From: Streptomyces echinoruber
Lineage (GTDB): Bacteria; Actinomycetota; Actinomycetes; Streptomycetales; Streptomycetaceae
Length of the DNA stretch: 64,000 bases
Assembly: GCF_014651135.1 (NCBI RefSeq)
Contig: NZ_BMWH01000003.1
Span: 131,708-195,707, forward strand
Direction: 5' to 3'
Part shown: positions 47,947 to 57,481 of the stretch, in pieces
How the letters are laid out: each line of letters begins with the position of its first letter
Position numbering within the stretch: the first letter of the stretch is position 1
Notes under the pieces: model-generated
Databases searched by the model: none
Seen by the model: only the letters and a program-made list of their open reading frames with translations
What the model was told of the DNA's origin: nothing
Position numbers and translations under genes: made by a program

Positions 47947-48000
47947 CGACTGCCGACTGCCGACTGCCGACTGCCGACTGCCGACTGCCGACTGCCGACC
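47947..48000. repeat. Heptamer tandem repeat CCGACTG
   Basis: Seven complete CCGACTG copies and a partial eighth, without mismatches. It lies in a non-coding stretch and is a simple-sequence locus that would be expected to vary in copy number. Confidence 0.9.
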
Positions 48001-48020
48001 GTCGGGCGCCCCCGCTCCCG

Positions 48021-48540
48021 GTGCACCGCCGCTGTGCCGGGCGGAACCGGGCGCCGTGGCCGAGGTCGCCTCCTTGTCCTTGGTGCGTCCTTGGTGCGTC
48101 CTTGGTGTGCGAACCGATGCTGCTGACCGGGGCGGACCGGGAAGGGAACGTGCTCGCCCCGAGGGCACCCCTGGCCAAACGGCCGCGAACCCGTCGACCG
48201 CGTCGCGACCGGCTGGATCCCCGCCCTCGCCGTGGGTGCCCCGGCCCGTCCTGGCCCTGTGGTGGGACCCCGGCCGCGTGGGTTCCTCCCTGGGACCGCG
48301 CGGGTTCTCCTCCCTGGCCTCCGGCTCCGACCGCCCCATGAACCGGGTCTGGCTCGCCGACGGCGTCCCGGCCGGCGAGGAGGAGGCCACGCGCACCTTC
48401 GGCGCGCGGCTCGGCCTGGACCCCGTCCTCGGCGGCAGCTCCTCGACGCGCTGATCCGCCCCGGTCCCGAGGCCGACGCCCCGCCCGCCCGCGCGGCCTG
48501 CTCGCTGCCCCCCCACGCGCGCGAGCGTGTCGAGCTCCCG
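48021..48540 (+). pseudogene. Possible decayed gene of unknown family
   Basis: Within the roughly 1,150 bp gap between DUF4097 and the next small gene, one stretch looks like former coding DNA. P-R-P-V-L-A-L-W-W-D-P-G-R-V-G and V-W-L-A-D-G-V-P-A-G-E-E-E-A-T-R-T-F-G-A-R-L-G-L-D-P (about 48240-48450) have natural composition, and another frame continues with L-L-D-A-L-I-R-P-G-P-E-A-D. No intact start or single frame links them. The rest of the gap (48541-48764) shows nothing but CTGCTCG-type short repeats. I do not recognise the family. Confidence 0.3.
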
Positions 48541-48764
48541 TGCGGCGCCCGTGCCCCGGACGGCTCGACGCCCTCACGCGTGCGAGCGTGTCCCTCCCCG
48601 TCGCATCATCCCACCGCACTGCCCTCGGGCAGCCCGCCCACCGCCCGGTCGAGGCCGTCGGCACCCTCTCGCGGGACTTGCCCATGGCCCCCTGTTCGCA
48701 GTCCCTGCTCGCGGTTCCTGCTCGTGTTTCCTGCCCGTCGGCCCTGCTGCCCTGCTCGTCTGCC

Positions 48765-48944
48765 CTACTCGTCGTCCTCGTCGTCCAGCCGTGCCAGCCA
48801 GGTCGCCAGCCGCTCGACCGGCACCTCGAAGTCCGGGTTCAGGTCGACGAACGTGCGCAGTTGCTCGGCGAGCCACTCGAAGGTGATCTCCTCCTCGCCG
48901 CGCCGCTTCTCCAGTTCCTCGATGCCGCGGTCGGTGAAGTACAT
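48765..48944 (-). CDS. Small acidic DUF6104-like protein
   Basis: A 59-residue protein, M-Y-F-T-D-R-G-I-E-E-L-E-K-R-R at the start, W-L-A-E-Q-L-R-T-F-V-D in the middle and D-E-D-D-E at the end, fully helical by composition. The same short protein is widespread in Streptomyces and, by recollection, often lies beside trypsin/vWA systems. Function unknown. It faces away from the Trypco1-like gene. Confidence 0.75.
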   Translation of the reverse strand: MYFTDRGIEELEKRRGEEEITFEWLAEQLRTFVDLNPDFEVPVERLATWLARLDDEDDE

Positions 48945-49231
48945 GGCTGTGCTCCGTCGGTCACATGAGCGGGTCGCTCGGGCGGTGTGCGGGTGGAGTT
49001 CGCCCGGAGCGGGAAGAACTCCTCCCTCACGGGAACACACGCGCCTTCCGCGGGAAGCGCGGAGCGCGGTCTTCCGGCGATGAAGGGCACGAGGTCTTCC
49101 GGTGACGGAAGACAAGGAAAAGGATAGGCCGGGAAACGCGGCGCCCCCGGGGCACCGGGAGGGCCCCGAAGAGGGCCCGGGATGCGCCGGGAGCGGCCGG
49201 CCGACGGGGAGTGCGGGGGAACGGGGACGCG

Positions 49232-49819
49232 ATGGACAACGAGGTGACCCGCGTAGCGCGGATCGCGATGCCGGACGGGACGCCCGTGTGGGCGCGGATA
49301 TCGGGTGCCGAGGAGCTGGAGACGCCCGCCGGGGAGCTGTCGTACACGGACACCGGCTTCACCGACCGGGTCCAGGCCCAGGTGGAGAGCCTGCACGCGC
49401 TCATCGGCAGTGTGGCGCGTTCGCTGGCCGAGCCCGTGCGCGCGGTACGGCCGGACGAGGTGAGCGTCGAGTTCGGCATCGAGCTGACCGCCAAGGCCGG
49501 CAAGGTCGTCGGTCTGCTGGCGGACGGCGAGGGCAAGGCCGGCATCACGGTCACGCTCACCTGGAAGCACGAGCCGCCGCAGCCGGCCCCGCCCACCGCC
49601 GGCTCGCCGGGTACCGGTGTCCCCGACGCCCTCACCCCCGTTCCTCCGCCGCGCGCGGCGGAGCCCGGGCGCGGCGCACCCGGGGGCGCGCAGGACCCCG
49701 CCGCGGGCCCCCCGCATGCGACCGCGCCCCCCGAAGCGGGCGACCGGCGGCCGGAGGCACGCCCCGGCGCCGCGGCGCACGGGGGCGGGGAGGCGGCCGG
49801 CACCGGGGGCGGGTCATGA
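49232..49819 (+). CDS. Trypco1-type (trypsin-co-occurring domain 1, CU044_2847-like) protein
   Basis: A 195-residue protein. Residues about 1-110 form a conserved domain: D-T-G-F-T-D-R-V-Q-A-Q-V-E-S-L-H-A-L-I, then V-E-F-G-I-E-L-T-A-K-A-G and I-T-V-T-L-T-W. This domain is repeatedly found next to trypsin-like proteases in actinobacterial NTPase conflict systems. The rest is Pro/Ala/Gly low complexity. Its stop overlaps the protease start (ATGA). It may be a substrate, regulator or adaptor of the protease; this is inference. First gene of the large plus-strand locus. Confidence 0.85.
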   Translation: MDNEVTRVARIAMPDGTPVWARISGAEELETPAGELSYTDTGFTDRVQAQVESLHALIGSVARSLAEPVRAVRPDEVSVEFGIELTAKAGKVVGLLADGEGKAGITVTLTWKHEPPQPAPPTAGSPGTGVPDALTPVPPPRAAEPGRGAPGGAQDPAAGPPHATAPPEAGDRRPEARPGAAAHGGGEAAGTGGGS

Positions 49820-52560
49820 CGCTCGGACACGACCGGGGCGCACCGGGCGGCTCCGACGGCGCCCGCCGTGCGTTGCGTGAACTCGTCGTGGCCGCGACCG
49901 TGCGCATCCATCGCCCGGGCGTCGGGTATGCCTGGGAGGAGCCCGGCACGTTCCTGGGCAGCGGCTTCTTCGTCGCGCCGAACTGGGTGCTGACCTGTGC
50001 GCACGTGGCACTGAGCGGGGAGGGGGGAGAGGTCACCGTGGTCCACGAGACCGGTCCCGGCCGGGGTTCGGCCGCCGTGCCCGGCCGGGTGGCCGCCGCC
50101 CTCCCGGAGCGGCCCGCCCACCCGGACCCGCGGGGCGCCGGACGCGGCACCTGGCCCGCCCCGGACCTGGCCCTGGTGCAGCTCGGCGAGCCCGTCGACC
50201 ACGCGTGCGCGTACCTCTCCGAGCGCCCGGCGGCGTACTACGGCGAGGGCACGGTGCTGTACGCCGGCTGGACGGTCGTGGACGGGCGGCTGGAGCTGCT
50301 GGACGGGCCGCTGTCGGTGCAGGGCACCCTGGGCGGCTGGTCGGCGGGCGTGCAGATGCGGCTCGGCCACAACGACCTGCCGCGCGGCGTCTCCGGCGGA
50401 CCCGTGATCGACCCGGCGCACGGCGAGGTGATCGGCGTGCTCAAGTCGCGCTCGGACCGGGGGACGGGCGGCACGTCCACCGGGATCGAGCAGTTACGGA
50501 CCCTGCCCGTGCCGCCGGTTCCGGCGCGCGCGGAGCACGACGACCTCTACCAGGCCGTCTTCCACGCCCACGACCGCTACCACCGCGACCGGCAGCGCGC
50601 CACCGAGTCCACCTCGCCGACCTGGGTCGACGTGCAGACCCGCCTGGGCGCCCGGCCCGGACGCACGCTCAGCCCCGACGAGCGCATCCACCTGCTCGGC
50701 CGGCTCGCCGACCTGCCGCCGCCCGCCAGCACCCCGGCCCTGCTGGAACTCCTGAAGTCCCTGCCGGACGACCCGTCGGACATGGCGCGGCCGGCCCCGC
50801 GCGGCTGGCGCGACGGGCTGGGCGTGCTGTACGAGTGCGCGCGCCAGGACGGCGCGCTGGAACTCATCCTGAGGTACGCGATGGGCGTCCTGGCGGCCGC
50901 GCGGCCGTTCACCACGCCCGGCACCCGGGAGGCCGAGCAGGCCCTGTGGGAGTGGGTGCGGCAGGCCGCGCAGCGCGTCGGGCCGCGGCTGCGGGCGGAG
51001 CTGACCCGGCAGTGGATGGCCCTGCTGCCGGGCCGCCGCCCCGGCGGGCCGGCGGCGCACAACGGCGGGCCCGCCGGGACCGTGCCGGGCAGACCGGGTA
51101 CGGGGGCAACAGGTGCAACAGGTACGGGTAGAGCAGGTACGGGTGGAGCAGGTACGGGTGGAGCAGGTGCGGGCGGACCGGGCGCGGGCGGGCCCCTTCC
51201 CGGCGGCCGTACCGCACCGGAGACGTCCGGGGCATCCGGGGTGCCCGGGACATCCGGGACGCTTCCGGTGACCGGGACGCCGCCGACGGCCACCGTGCCC
51301 CCCTCCGTCCCCACCCCACCTCCCACCCCCTCCGTACCTTCCACCTCCTCCGCCCCGACCACTCCCATCGCTCCCACCGCTTCCTTGGCCCCGCCCGCCG
51401 CGCCCCCCGACACCTCGCCGAACTCGCCGAACTCGCCGAACTCGCCGAACTCGCCGAACGGCGCGCATCCCCACGGCCCGGGAGCACCGAGCCCACCGGC
51501 CGCACCGGACTTGCCCGATCCGGCCACCGGACTCCCGGACCATGCCGCCGCCGCGGGCCGCGTCGACCGGGCCCGTGCCCGCGTCCCCCGTCCCGCTCCC
51601 ACCGCCGGTCCGCTGCGGCCGTCCGTGCTGCTGGAGCTCGTCCTGCGCGGCTGGGAGCCGGACCGCTGCGACTGGCGGCTCTCCGTCATCCGCCCGGACG
51701 GCGAGGTCCTGGGCCTGGACGAGGCCGAACGGGTCCCGCTGGCCGAGCTGCCCGGCCCGCTCGCCGCGCCGCTCGCGGAGGCGTTCCGCCTGTGCGACGA
51801 GCCCGGGCGGCCCGCCGCGCTGCAGGCGGCTCTGCCGCACGCGCTGCTCGGACTGGACGTGGACGCCTGGGAGGTGGTGCCCGGCGTACCGCTCGGCGCG
51901 CAGCGGCCGGTCGTCGTCCGCTGCGCCGACCGCGACCAGTTGCCCGGTACGGACGCGTGCGGACCGTACGGCGACACCGGCGCGCCCGGCGACCCGTACG
52001 CGGGGAACGGCGACCCGTACGCGGGGAACGGCGACCCGTACCCGGCTGCCGGCGACCCGTACGCGGGAGACGGATTCTCGGCCGCGCAGGAACACCGGGA
52101 ACGCGCGGCGCGCTGGCGGTGGGTCCACCAGCAGGGTGCCCGGGCGGAGGTCCTCGACTGCAAGGACGGGGTGCCGATGCCCGTGCCGCTGGTCGACGAG
52201 CTGCGCGAGCTGCCGCACGCGGCGGTGCCCGTCCTGTGCCGCTACGGCGACCACCGCTTCGAGGACGACTCGGTCGCGCTGGCCCGGGTCGTGCACGGCG
52301 GCTTCGGGGTGGCGCTGTGGCGGCGCCGGCGCGGTGGACGGGCCGCGGCGGAGGCGGTCTGCGGGGAGTTCCACCGCCGGGCCGGCGACACCGTGGCGGG
52401 CGCGGGCAGCGCCGAGCGGCTGCCGGAGCTGGTGCGCGTCCTGCGCGCGGGGGTGCGCGCGGGCCGCGCGGAGACGTACTGGGCCGACGGCATCGCCCTG
52501 TTCTACGACGACCCGCACCAGCCGCTGCCCGGCACCGGCGACCTGCTGGAGGCACCGTGA
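49816..52560 (+). CDS. Trypsin-like protease with VMAP-C-like domain
   Basis: A 914-residue protein. The N-terminal domain (about 20-230) is a chymotrypsin-fold protease with an apparently complete triad: His63 (T-C-A-H-V), Asp117 (P-D-L-A-L-V), Ser193 (G-V-S-G-G-P-V). A helical segment follows (about 270-410), resembling an effector-associated domain. Then a 180-residue linker of Gly/Thr and Asn-Ser-Pro repeats, and a C-terminal domain (about 600-914) like VMAP-C of vWA-MoxR-associated proteins, with D-P-Y-A-G-N-G repeats inserted near residue 730. There is no signal peptide, so it acts in the cytoplasm. Tail and partners imply ATPase-gated proteolysis. Confidence 0.85.
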   Translation: MTLGHDRGAPGGSDGARRALRELVVAATVRIHRPGVGYAWEEPGTFLGSGFFVAPNWVLTCAHVALSGEGGEVTVVHETGPGRGSAAVPGRVAAALPERPAHPDPRGAGRGTWPAPDLALVQLGEPVDHACAYLSERPAAYYGEGTVLYAGWTVVDGRLELLDGPLSVQGTLGGWSAGVQMRLGHNDLPRGVSGGPVIDPAHGEVIGVLKSRSDRGTGGTSTGIEQLRTLPVPPVPARAEHDDLYQAVFHAHDRYHRDRQRATESTSPTWVDVQTRLGARPGRTLSPDERIHLLGRLADLPPPASTPALLELLKSLPDDPSDMARPAPRGWRDGLGVLYECARQDGALELILRYAMGVLAAARPFTTPGTREAEQALWEWVRQAAQRVGPRLRAELTRQWMALLPGRRPGGPAAHNGGPAGTVPGRPGTGATGATGTGRAGTGGAGTGGAGAGGPGAGGPLPGGRTAPETSGASGVPGTSGTLPVTGTPPTATVPPSVPTPPPTPSVPSTSSAPTTPIAPTASLAPPAAPPDTSPNSPNSPNSPNSPNGAHPHGPGAPSPPAAPDLPDPATGLPDHAAAAGRVDRARARVPRPAPTAGPLRPSVLLELVLRGWEPDRCDWRLSVIRPDGEVLGLDEAERVPLAELPGPLAAPLAEAFRLCDEPGRPAALQAALPHALLGLDVDAWEVVPGVPLGAQRPVVVRCADRDQLPGTDACGPYGDTGAPGDPYAGNGDPYAGNGDPYPAAGDPYAGDGFSAAQEHRERAARWRWVHQQGARAEVLDCKDGVPMPVPLVDELRELPHAAVPVLCRYGDHRFEDDSVALARVVHGGFGVALWRRRRGGRAAAEAVCGEFHRRAGDTVAGAGSAERLPELVRVLRAGVRAGRAETYWADGIALFYDDPHQPLPGTGDLLEAP

Positions 52561-52882
52561 TCCGGCCGGCCTCCGCGATCCCGCCCCGGCCCGCGCCCCC
52601 GGCCACCGGGGGCCGCGCACAGGCGCCCCGCGCGTCCCGGCCGCCGGCGCCCGCGCGCCCGCCTCCCCGGCGGCCCCGCCCCGGTCCGGCCCACCGCCGG
52701 CCCGCAGTCGGCCCGTCGCCCGTGCCCGCGCCCAAGCGGCAGTCAACTGCCCTGCGCGGAAAGGGAGTAGGCGACCGTCCGGGAAGCACCGGGGCTCTTA
52801 CCAGGCCTGCGAGGGATCGATACCGTGAGGCACGTTCGACGGCAGCCGGGGTGGACGAGTGACGGACGACGAGGGCCGGACC
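52561..52882. other. Gap before the MoxR gene
   Basis: 322 bp without a recognisable gene between the protease and the ATPase gene, extremely GC-rich with Pro/Arg-coding shadows. GTCAAC at 52742 and the relatively AT-rich AGGGATCGATACC near 52812 may mark a separate promoter, which would let the ATPase-vWA pair be transcribed apart from the protease. Confidence 0.4.
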
Positions 52883-53908
52883 ATGACCGAATCCAGTGAG
52901 TGGCTCATCTACCGGGGTGCCGGCGAACCCCACGACGGCATCGACCGGCTGCCTCCGCCCCCGCCCTGGCGCGACTTCGCGAGCCGCGAGGCGGCCGGCG
53001 ACGGCGGCGACGGTTCGCAGGACCGCAGGCTCGGCGCCCACCGGCACCTGGCCGAGCTGCACCGGCCCGGCGCCGAGGAACTGGAGATGATCAACGCGGC
53101 GCTCTACCTGCGCCGCCCCCTGCTGGTCACCGGCAGCCCCGGCGCGGGCAAGAGCACCCTGGCCCACTCGGTGGCGTACGAACTCGGCCTGGGGCCGGTG
53201 CTGCGCTGGTCCATCGTCAGCCGCTCCACGCTGCAGGACGGGCTGTACCACTACGACGCCATCGCCCGCCTGCAGGACGTGCAGATCGCCGCACAGGGCG
53301 GCCACGGCACGGCGGCCGGCGCGCCCGGCGCCGTGGAGGGCATCGGCAGCTACATCCGCCTCGGCCCGCTCGGCACCGCCCTGCTGCCCTCCGACAAGCC
53401 GCGCGTCCTGCTCATCGACGAGCTGGACAAGAGCGACATCGACCTGCCCAACGACCTGCTGAACGTGCTGGAGGAGGGCGAGTTCCACATCCCCGAGCTG
53501 GAGCGCATCGCCGACCGGCTGCCCGACGGTCAGGCCGAGGTGCTCACCGCCGACGGCACCAGGACACGGGTGCGCGACGGCCGGGTGCGCTGCCGGGCGT
53601 TCCCGTTCGTCGTCCTCACCAGCAACGGCGAGCGCGACTTCCCGGCCCCGCTGCTGCGCCGCTGCATCCACCTGGAGCTCGGCCGGCCCGACCACAAGCG
53701 GCTCGCCACCTTCGTACGGGCACATCTCGGCGAGGAGGCGGCGCGCCGCGGCGACGACCTGATCACCCGGTTCCTGGAGCGGTCGCGCAGCGAACTCCTC
53801 GCCGCCGACCAGCTGCTGAACGCCATCTACCTCACCGACGCGGCGGCCCCGCCCAGCCGCGAGCGCCTCGCCGACCTGCTGATCCAGCGGCTCGACCGTC
53901 CGAGGTGA
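52883..53908 (+). CDS. MoxR-type AAA+ ATPase
   Basis: A 341-residue AAA+ protein. Walker A is G84-S-P-G-A-G-K90-S-T, Walker B L-L-I-D179-E180-L-D, and sensor/arginine-finger regions follow (V-L-T-S-N-G-E-R-D-F-P; A-P-L-L-R-R-C). The start W-L-I-Y-R-G-A-G-E-P-H-D-G-I-D-R-L-P-P-P-P-P-W-R is the hallmark of the actinobacterial VMAP/SAV_2336-linked subgroup. GTG 52859 is an alternative start. MoxR ATPases remodel or activate partners together with vWA proteins; the vWA gene follows after 7 bp. Confidence 0.92.
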   Translation: MTESSEWLIYRGAGEPHDGIDRLPPPPPWRDFASREAAGDGGDGSQDRRLGAHRHLAELHRPGAEELEMINAALYLRRPLLVTGSPGAGKSTLAHSVAYELGLGPVLRWSIVSRSTLQDGLYHYDAIARLQDVQIAAQGGHGTAAGAPGAVEGIGSYIRLGPLGTALLPSDKPRVLLIDELDKSDIDLPNDLLNVLEEGEFHIPELERIADRLPDGQAEVLTADGTRTRVRDGRVRCRAFPFVVLTSNGERDFPAPLLRRCIHLELGRPDHKRLATFVRAHLGEEAARRGDDLITRFLERSRSELLAADQLLNAIYLTDAAAPPSRERLADLLIQRLDRPR

Positions 53909-53915
53909 GGCGCCG

Positions 53916-56900
53916 ATGCCCGACACCGCGCCGCCGCACGGCCCCCCGCCCTCCGGACCCGGCCACGGACCCGGGCCCAGCTACGGCCACGGACCCGGAC
54001 CCAGCCCCGGCCACGAGGCCGGGAGCCGCGCAGTGCCCGCACCCGACCCCATCGCCGAACTCGTCGCCCGGCTGCGGGAGATCGGCCTCGACCCGGACGC
54101 CGAGGGGCTCTGCGACGCGCTGTGGCTGGCCCGGTGGACACGGCGCCCGGACGCGGAGCGGGAGCCGGAGGAGCCCTCCGGTGCCGCGGCCCGCGCCCGG
54201 CGCGAGGGCGGCGGGGCACGCGCGGACGTCCCTCCGCGGGAGCCCGGGCGGGAGCCGCGCGAGGTGCGGGAGCCGCCCGGCACCGCACCCCCGGGGCCCG
54301 AGCCGGCCGGACCCGAGGGGGAGCGGCGCGTGGCCCTGTACCCGGTGCCGCGCGACGGGGCGCCGCCGGACGACGGCGGACCGCCGCGCGCCCGCCGTGT
54401 CCGGCCCGCGGCGCTGCCGCTCGGCGTGCCCGCGGCGCCCGTGCTGCCCGCACCCCTGGAACTCCAGCGCGCTCTGCGGCCGTTGCAGGGCTACCGCAGT
54501 CCCGCGCCGCCGCGCCGCCGGCTGCTCGACGAGGTGGCCACCGCCGAACGCAGCGCCGATGCGGGCGGGTTGGTGCTGCCCGTCTTCCGCGCGGTGACCC
54601 GGGCGGACGCGCGGTTGCAGCTGCTGATGGACGCGTCCTCCTCGATGCGGGTGTGGGACCGGATGTTCGCCGAGCTGGAGCAGGTCTTCGCGCGGCTCGG
54701 CGCGTTCTGGGACATCCAGACCGGCCACCTGCACCAGGGCCCGGACGGCGCACCCGCCGTCAGCCGCAGCCCGGAGCCGTACGCGGCCCCGCTGCACTCC
54801 GCCGACCGGCTCGGCGACCCCACCGGGCGCCGCATCACGGTCCTGGTCAGCGACTGCGCGGGCCCGCTGTGGCGCACCGGCCGCGCGCACCGGCTGCTGT
54901 ACCAGCTGGCCCGGCAGTCCCCCGTGGCCGTGCTCCAGCCGCTGCCGCAGCGGCTGTGGAACCGCACCCGGCTGCCGGTGACCTACGGCCTGCTCACCCG
55001 CGGCGAGACGCTCGCGGGCGCGGCCGCGCTGCGGGTGCGCACCCCGGCCGGCACGCCGGTGGAGGCGCGGCGCGGGACGCTGCCGGTGCCCGTGCTGCCG
55101 CCGGAGCCGGTCGCGCTGGGCGCCTGGGCGCGGCTGCTGTCCGGGGCGGGCACCGCGCCGGTCTCCGGCGCCGTCGGCTGGGTGCGCGCCGATCAGCCGC
55201 CCGCGCCCGGTGCGCGCGCCGGGCGCCGGCCCTCGCCGCTGGAGCTGCTCAGCCGGTTCCGCTCCACCGCCTCCGCGGCCGCCGGCCGCCTCGCCGTCCA
55301 CCTGGCGGCGGCCCCGCTGTGCCTGCCCGTGATGCAGCTGGTGCAGCGCACCATGCTTCCCGACTCCGGCCCCGCCGAGCTGGCCGAGGTGCTGCTCAGC
55401 GGCCTGGTCACCCGGGCCGCGGACGACCACGGCACCCCGGGCGTGCAGTGGTACGAGTTCGCGCCCGACGTGCGGGAGGCGCTGCTGGCGTCGCTGGGCC
55501 GGGACGAGGCGATGCTGGTGCTGAAGCACTGCTCGGAGTACATCGAGCAGCGCTACGGCAAGGGCGGCCCCAACTTCCCGGCGCTGGCCCTCGCCCAGCT
55601 CGGCGACGGCGGCACGGGCCGCCCGTACCCGGCCGGTGAACGGGAGGCCGGGGAGGAGTCGGGCGGGACCGCCCTGGTCCCGCAGCCGTTCGCCGAGGTC
55701 GCCGCGCGGGTGCTGGAGCGGTTCATGCCCCTGCCGGACGAGTTCGCCCGCTACGGCCGGGACCGGTCGGGACCGGTGCCGTCGCGGCCGGCGCACCGGG
55801 CGGTGCCCCGCGCCCGCGCGCTGGTGGAACGGTTCGACCGGGAAGGCATGGTGCAGGACCTCATCGACGCCGTCCAACTGCTGCGCGGCGCCGCCGAACA
55901 CGAGCGGCCCGCGGGCGCCGACCGGGAGCTGTGGACCGAGTACGCCCACTGCGTGCTGCGGCTGTGGGAGGTGCAGGGCGGCGCGGACCTGCTGCGCGAG
56001 GCGGAGACCGCCGCCGAACGGGCCGTCGCCCACCCCCACGCCGTACGCGAACGCGCGGTCCTCGCCCGGGTGCTGCGCGCCGCGGCCACCGACCGCCGGC
56101 GCCGCGGCGACCGGGCGGGCGCGTTGGACCTGCTCAGCCGCGCCGACCGCGAGTACGCGGTGGCCTGCGCCGCTCCCGACCTGGACGAACAGGAGGCGCT
56201 GCGGCTGACGTTGGAGCGGGTGGCCGGGCTGGAGGCCCAGTGGCGGCTCGGCGACGACAGCGCGTTGCTGCAGGGCGCGGTCGGCATGCTGGAGGCGTTC
56301 GCCGACGTCTGGCCCGACCGCCCCCGCCCGCCGGAGCTGCCGCTCGCCCACGGCCGGATGCTGCTGCTCCTGGCGGAGGCGACCGCCGACCCGGAGCAGG
56401 CCCGCGGCTACGCGGAACAGGCGGCGCGCTCGCTGCGCACGGCCCTGGAGCCGGCGGCGGACGAGACCGGCGGCGGCCCCGGCGCCGGCTCCGGCGGCAC
56501 CTCTGGCGAGGCGTCGGGCGGCACCTCCGGTGGTATCTCCGGCGACGGCTCGGGCGGCATCGCCGGCCGCGACCGCGTGCGCGTCCTGCAGGACCTGGCG
56601 GACGCCCTGCTGCGCGCGGGCGGACCGCTGGACGAGGCGCAGGCCCGCGTCGACGAGGGGCTGGCCCTCGCCCACGAGCAGAGCTCGCGCGCCGCGCTGC
56701 TGCTGCGGGCCGGGCGCATCGCCGTCGCCCGGCACGCCGAGACCGGCGACCCCGACGAACTCACTTGTGCCGCCGAGCGGTTCGCCGAGGCGGCGCGCCA
56801 CACGCCGCGGGACGCGTCGGCCCACGCCGACATCCTCGCCGAGTGGGGGCAGGCGCTGCTGCGGCGGGCGGAGCAGGCCACCGGCGCACGCCGGCCGGAG

Positions 56901-57449
56901 TTCCTGTCCCGGGCCGTCCGCGTCCTGCGCGACTGCCGCACCGAGACCCCGGCCGGCAGCCGCCACCTTGCCCAGCGCCTGATGCTGCTGGGCCGCGCCC
57001 TGATGCTGCGCTACCGCACCCGCGGCGACCGGGTCGACCTGCGCGAGGCCGAGTATCTCTTCGGGCTCGCGGCCGCGGAGGCCGAGGACCCGCTGCGGGC
57101 GGCGCGGTGCTGGCTGGAGCTGGGGCAGGCGCAGTTCGAGGCGTTCCAGAGCCTGGGCCGCCCCGCCCGCCTGGACGAGGCCGTCGACGCCTTCCGCGCC
57201 GCCGCCGAGTCGGCCCGCGCGGCGGAGGCGGACGCCCGGACCGAGCAACTCCGCCGCACGGCCGTCGAACTGGGCGCGCAGGCCCACCACTGGCGGGGTA
57301 TGTCCTACGAGGCGGCCGCCCGTCCCCGCGCCGCCCGCGACGCCTACCGGGCGGCGCTGGCGGAGTGGTCGAGACTGCCGGACGGCACGGTCGGCACGGG
57401 GGAGCCGACGGCGGGTCAGACGGCCCAGCGGCTTGCCGAGTTGGCGTGA
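53916..57449 (+). CDS. SAV_2336-like vWA domain protein with TPR tail
   Basis: A 1177-residue protein. After a His/Gly/Pro-rich start and a conserved N-terminal helix (A-E-L-V-A-R-L-R-E-I-G-L-D-P-D-A-E-G-L) comes a charged linker. A vWA-like fold follows, with MIDAS D239-A-S-S-S and V-L-V-S-D-C-A-G-P-L-W. A middle domain follows, and residues from about 640 to the end are about ten TPR-like helix pairs, one loop carrying a Gly-Thr-Ser repeat near 850-880. It probably docks the ATPase and recruits substrates, as in MoxR-vWA pairs. Larger than most vWA partners because of the fused TPR tail. Confidence 0.9.
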   Translation: MPDTAPPHGPPPSGPGHGPGPSYGHGPGPSPGHEAGSRAVPAPDPIAELVARLREIGLDPDAEGLCDALWLARWTRRPDAEREPEEPSGAAARARREGGGARADVPPREPGREPREVREPPGTAPPGPEPAGPEGERRVALYPVPRDGAPPDDGGPPRARRVRPAALPLGVPAAPVLPAPLELQRALRPLQGYRSPAPPRRRLLDEVATAERSADAGGLVLPVFRAVTRADARLQLLMDASSSMRVWDRMFAELEQVFARLGAFWDIQTGHLHQGPDGAPAVSRSPEPYAAPLHSADRLGDPTGRRITVLVSDCAGPLWRTGRAHRLLYQLARQSPVAVLQPLPQRLWNRTRLPVTYGLLTRGETLAGAAALRVRTPAGTPVEARRGTLPVPVLPPEPVALGAWARLLSGAGTAPVSGAVGWVRADQPPAPGARAGRRPSPLELLSRFRSTASAAAGRLAVHLAAAPLCLPVMQLVQRTMLPDSGPAELAEVLLSGLVTRAADDHGTPGVQWYEFAPDVREALLASLGRDEAMLVLKHCSEYIEQRYGKGGPNFPALALAQLGDGGTGRPYPAGEREAGEESGGTALVPQPFAEVAARVLERFMPLPDEFARYGRDRSGPVPSRPAHRAVPRARALVERFDREGMVQDLIDAVQLLRGAAEHERPAGADRELWTEYAHCVLRLWEVQGGADLLREAETAAERAVAHPHAVRERAVLARVLRAAATDRRRRGDRAGALDLLSRADREYAVACAAPDLDEQEALRLTLERVAGLEAQWRLGDDSALLQGAVGMLEAFADVWPDRPRPPELPLAHGRMLLLLAEATADPEQARGYAEQAARSLRTALEPAADETGGGPGAGSGGTSGEASGGTSGGISGDGSGGIAGRDRVRVLQDLADALLRAGGPLDEAQARVDEGLALAHEQSSRAALLLRAGRIAVARHAETGDPDELTCAAERFAEAARHTPRDASAHADILAEWGQALLRRAEQATGARRPEFLSRAVRVLRDCRTETPAGSRHLAQRLMLLGRALMLRYRTRGDRVDLREAEYLFGLAAAEAEDPLRAARCWLELGQAQFEAFQSLGRPARLDEAVDAFRAAAESARAAEADARTEQLRRTAVELGAQAHHWRGMSYEAAARPRAARDAYRAALAEWSRLPDGTVGTGEPTAGQTAQRLAELA

Positions 57450-57481
57450 GGATCCGGGACGAGGAAGGAGCGGGGCGGGCG

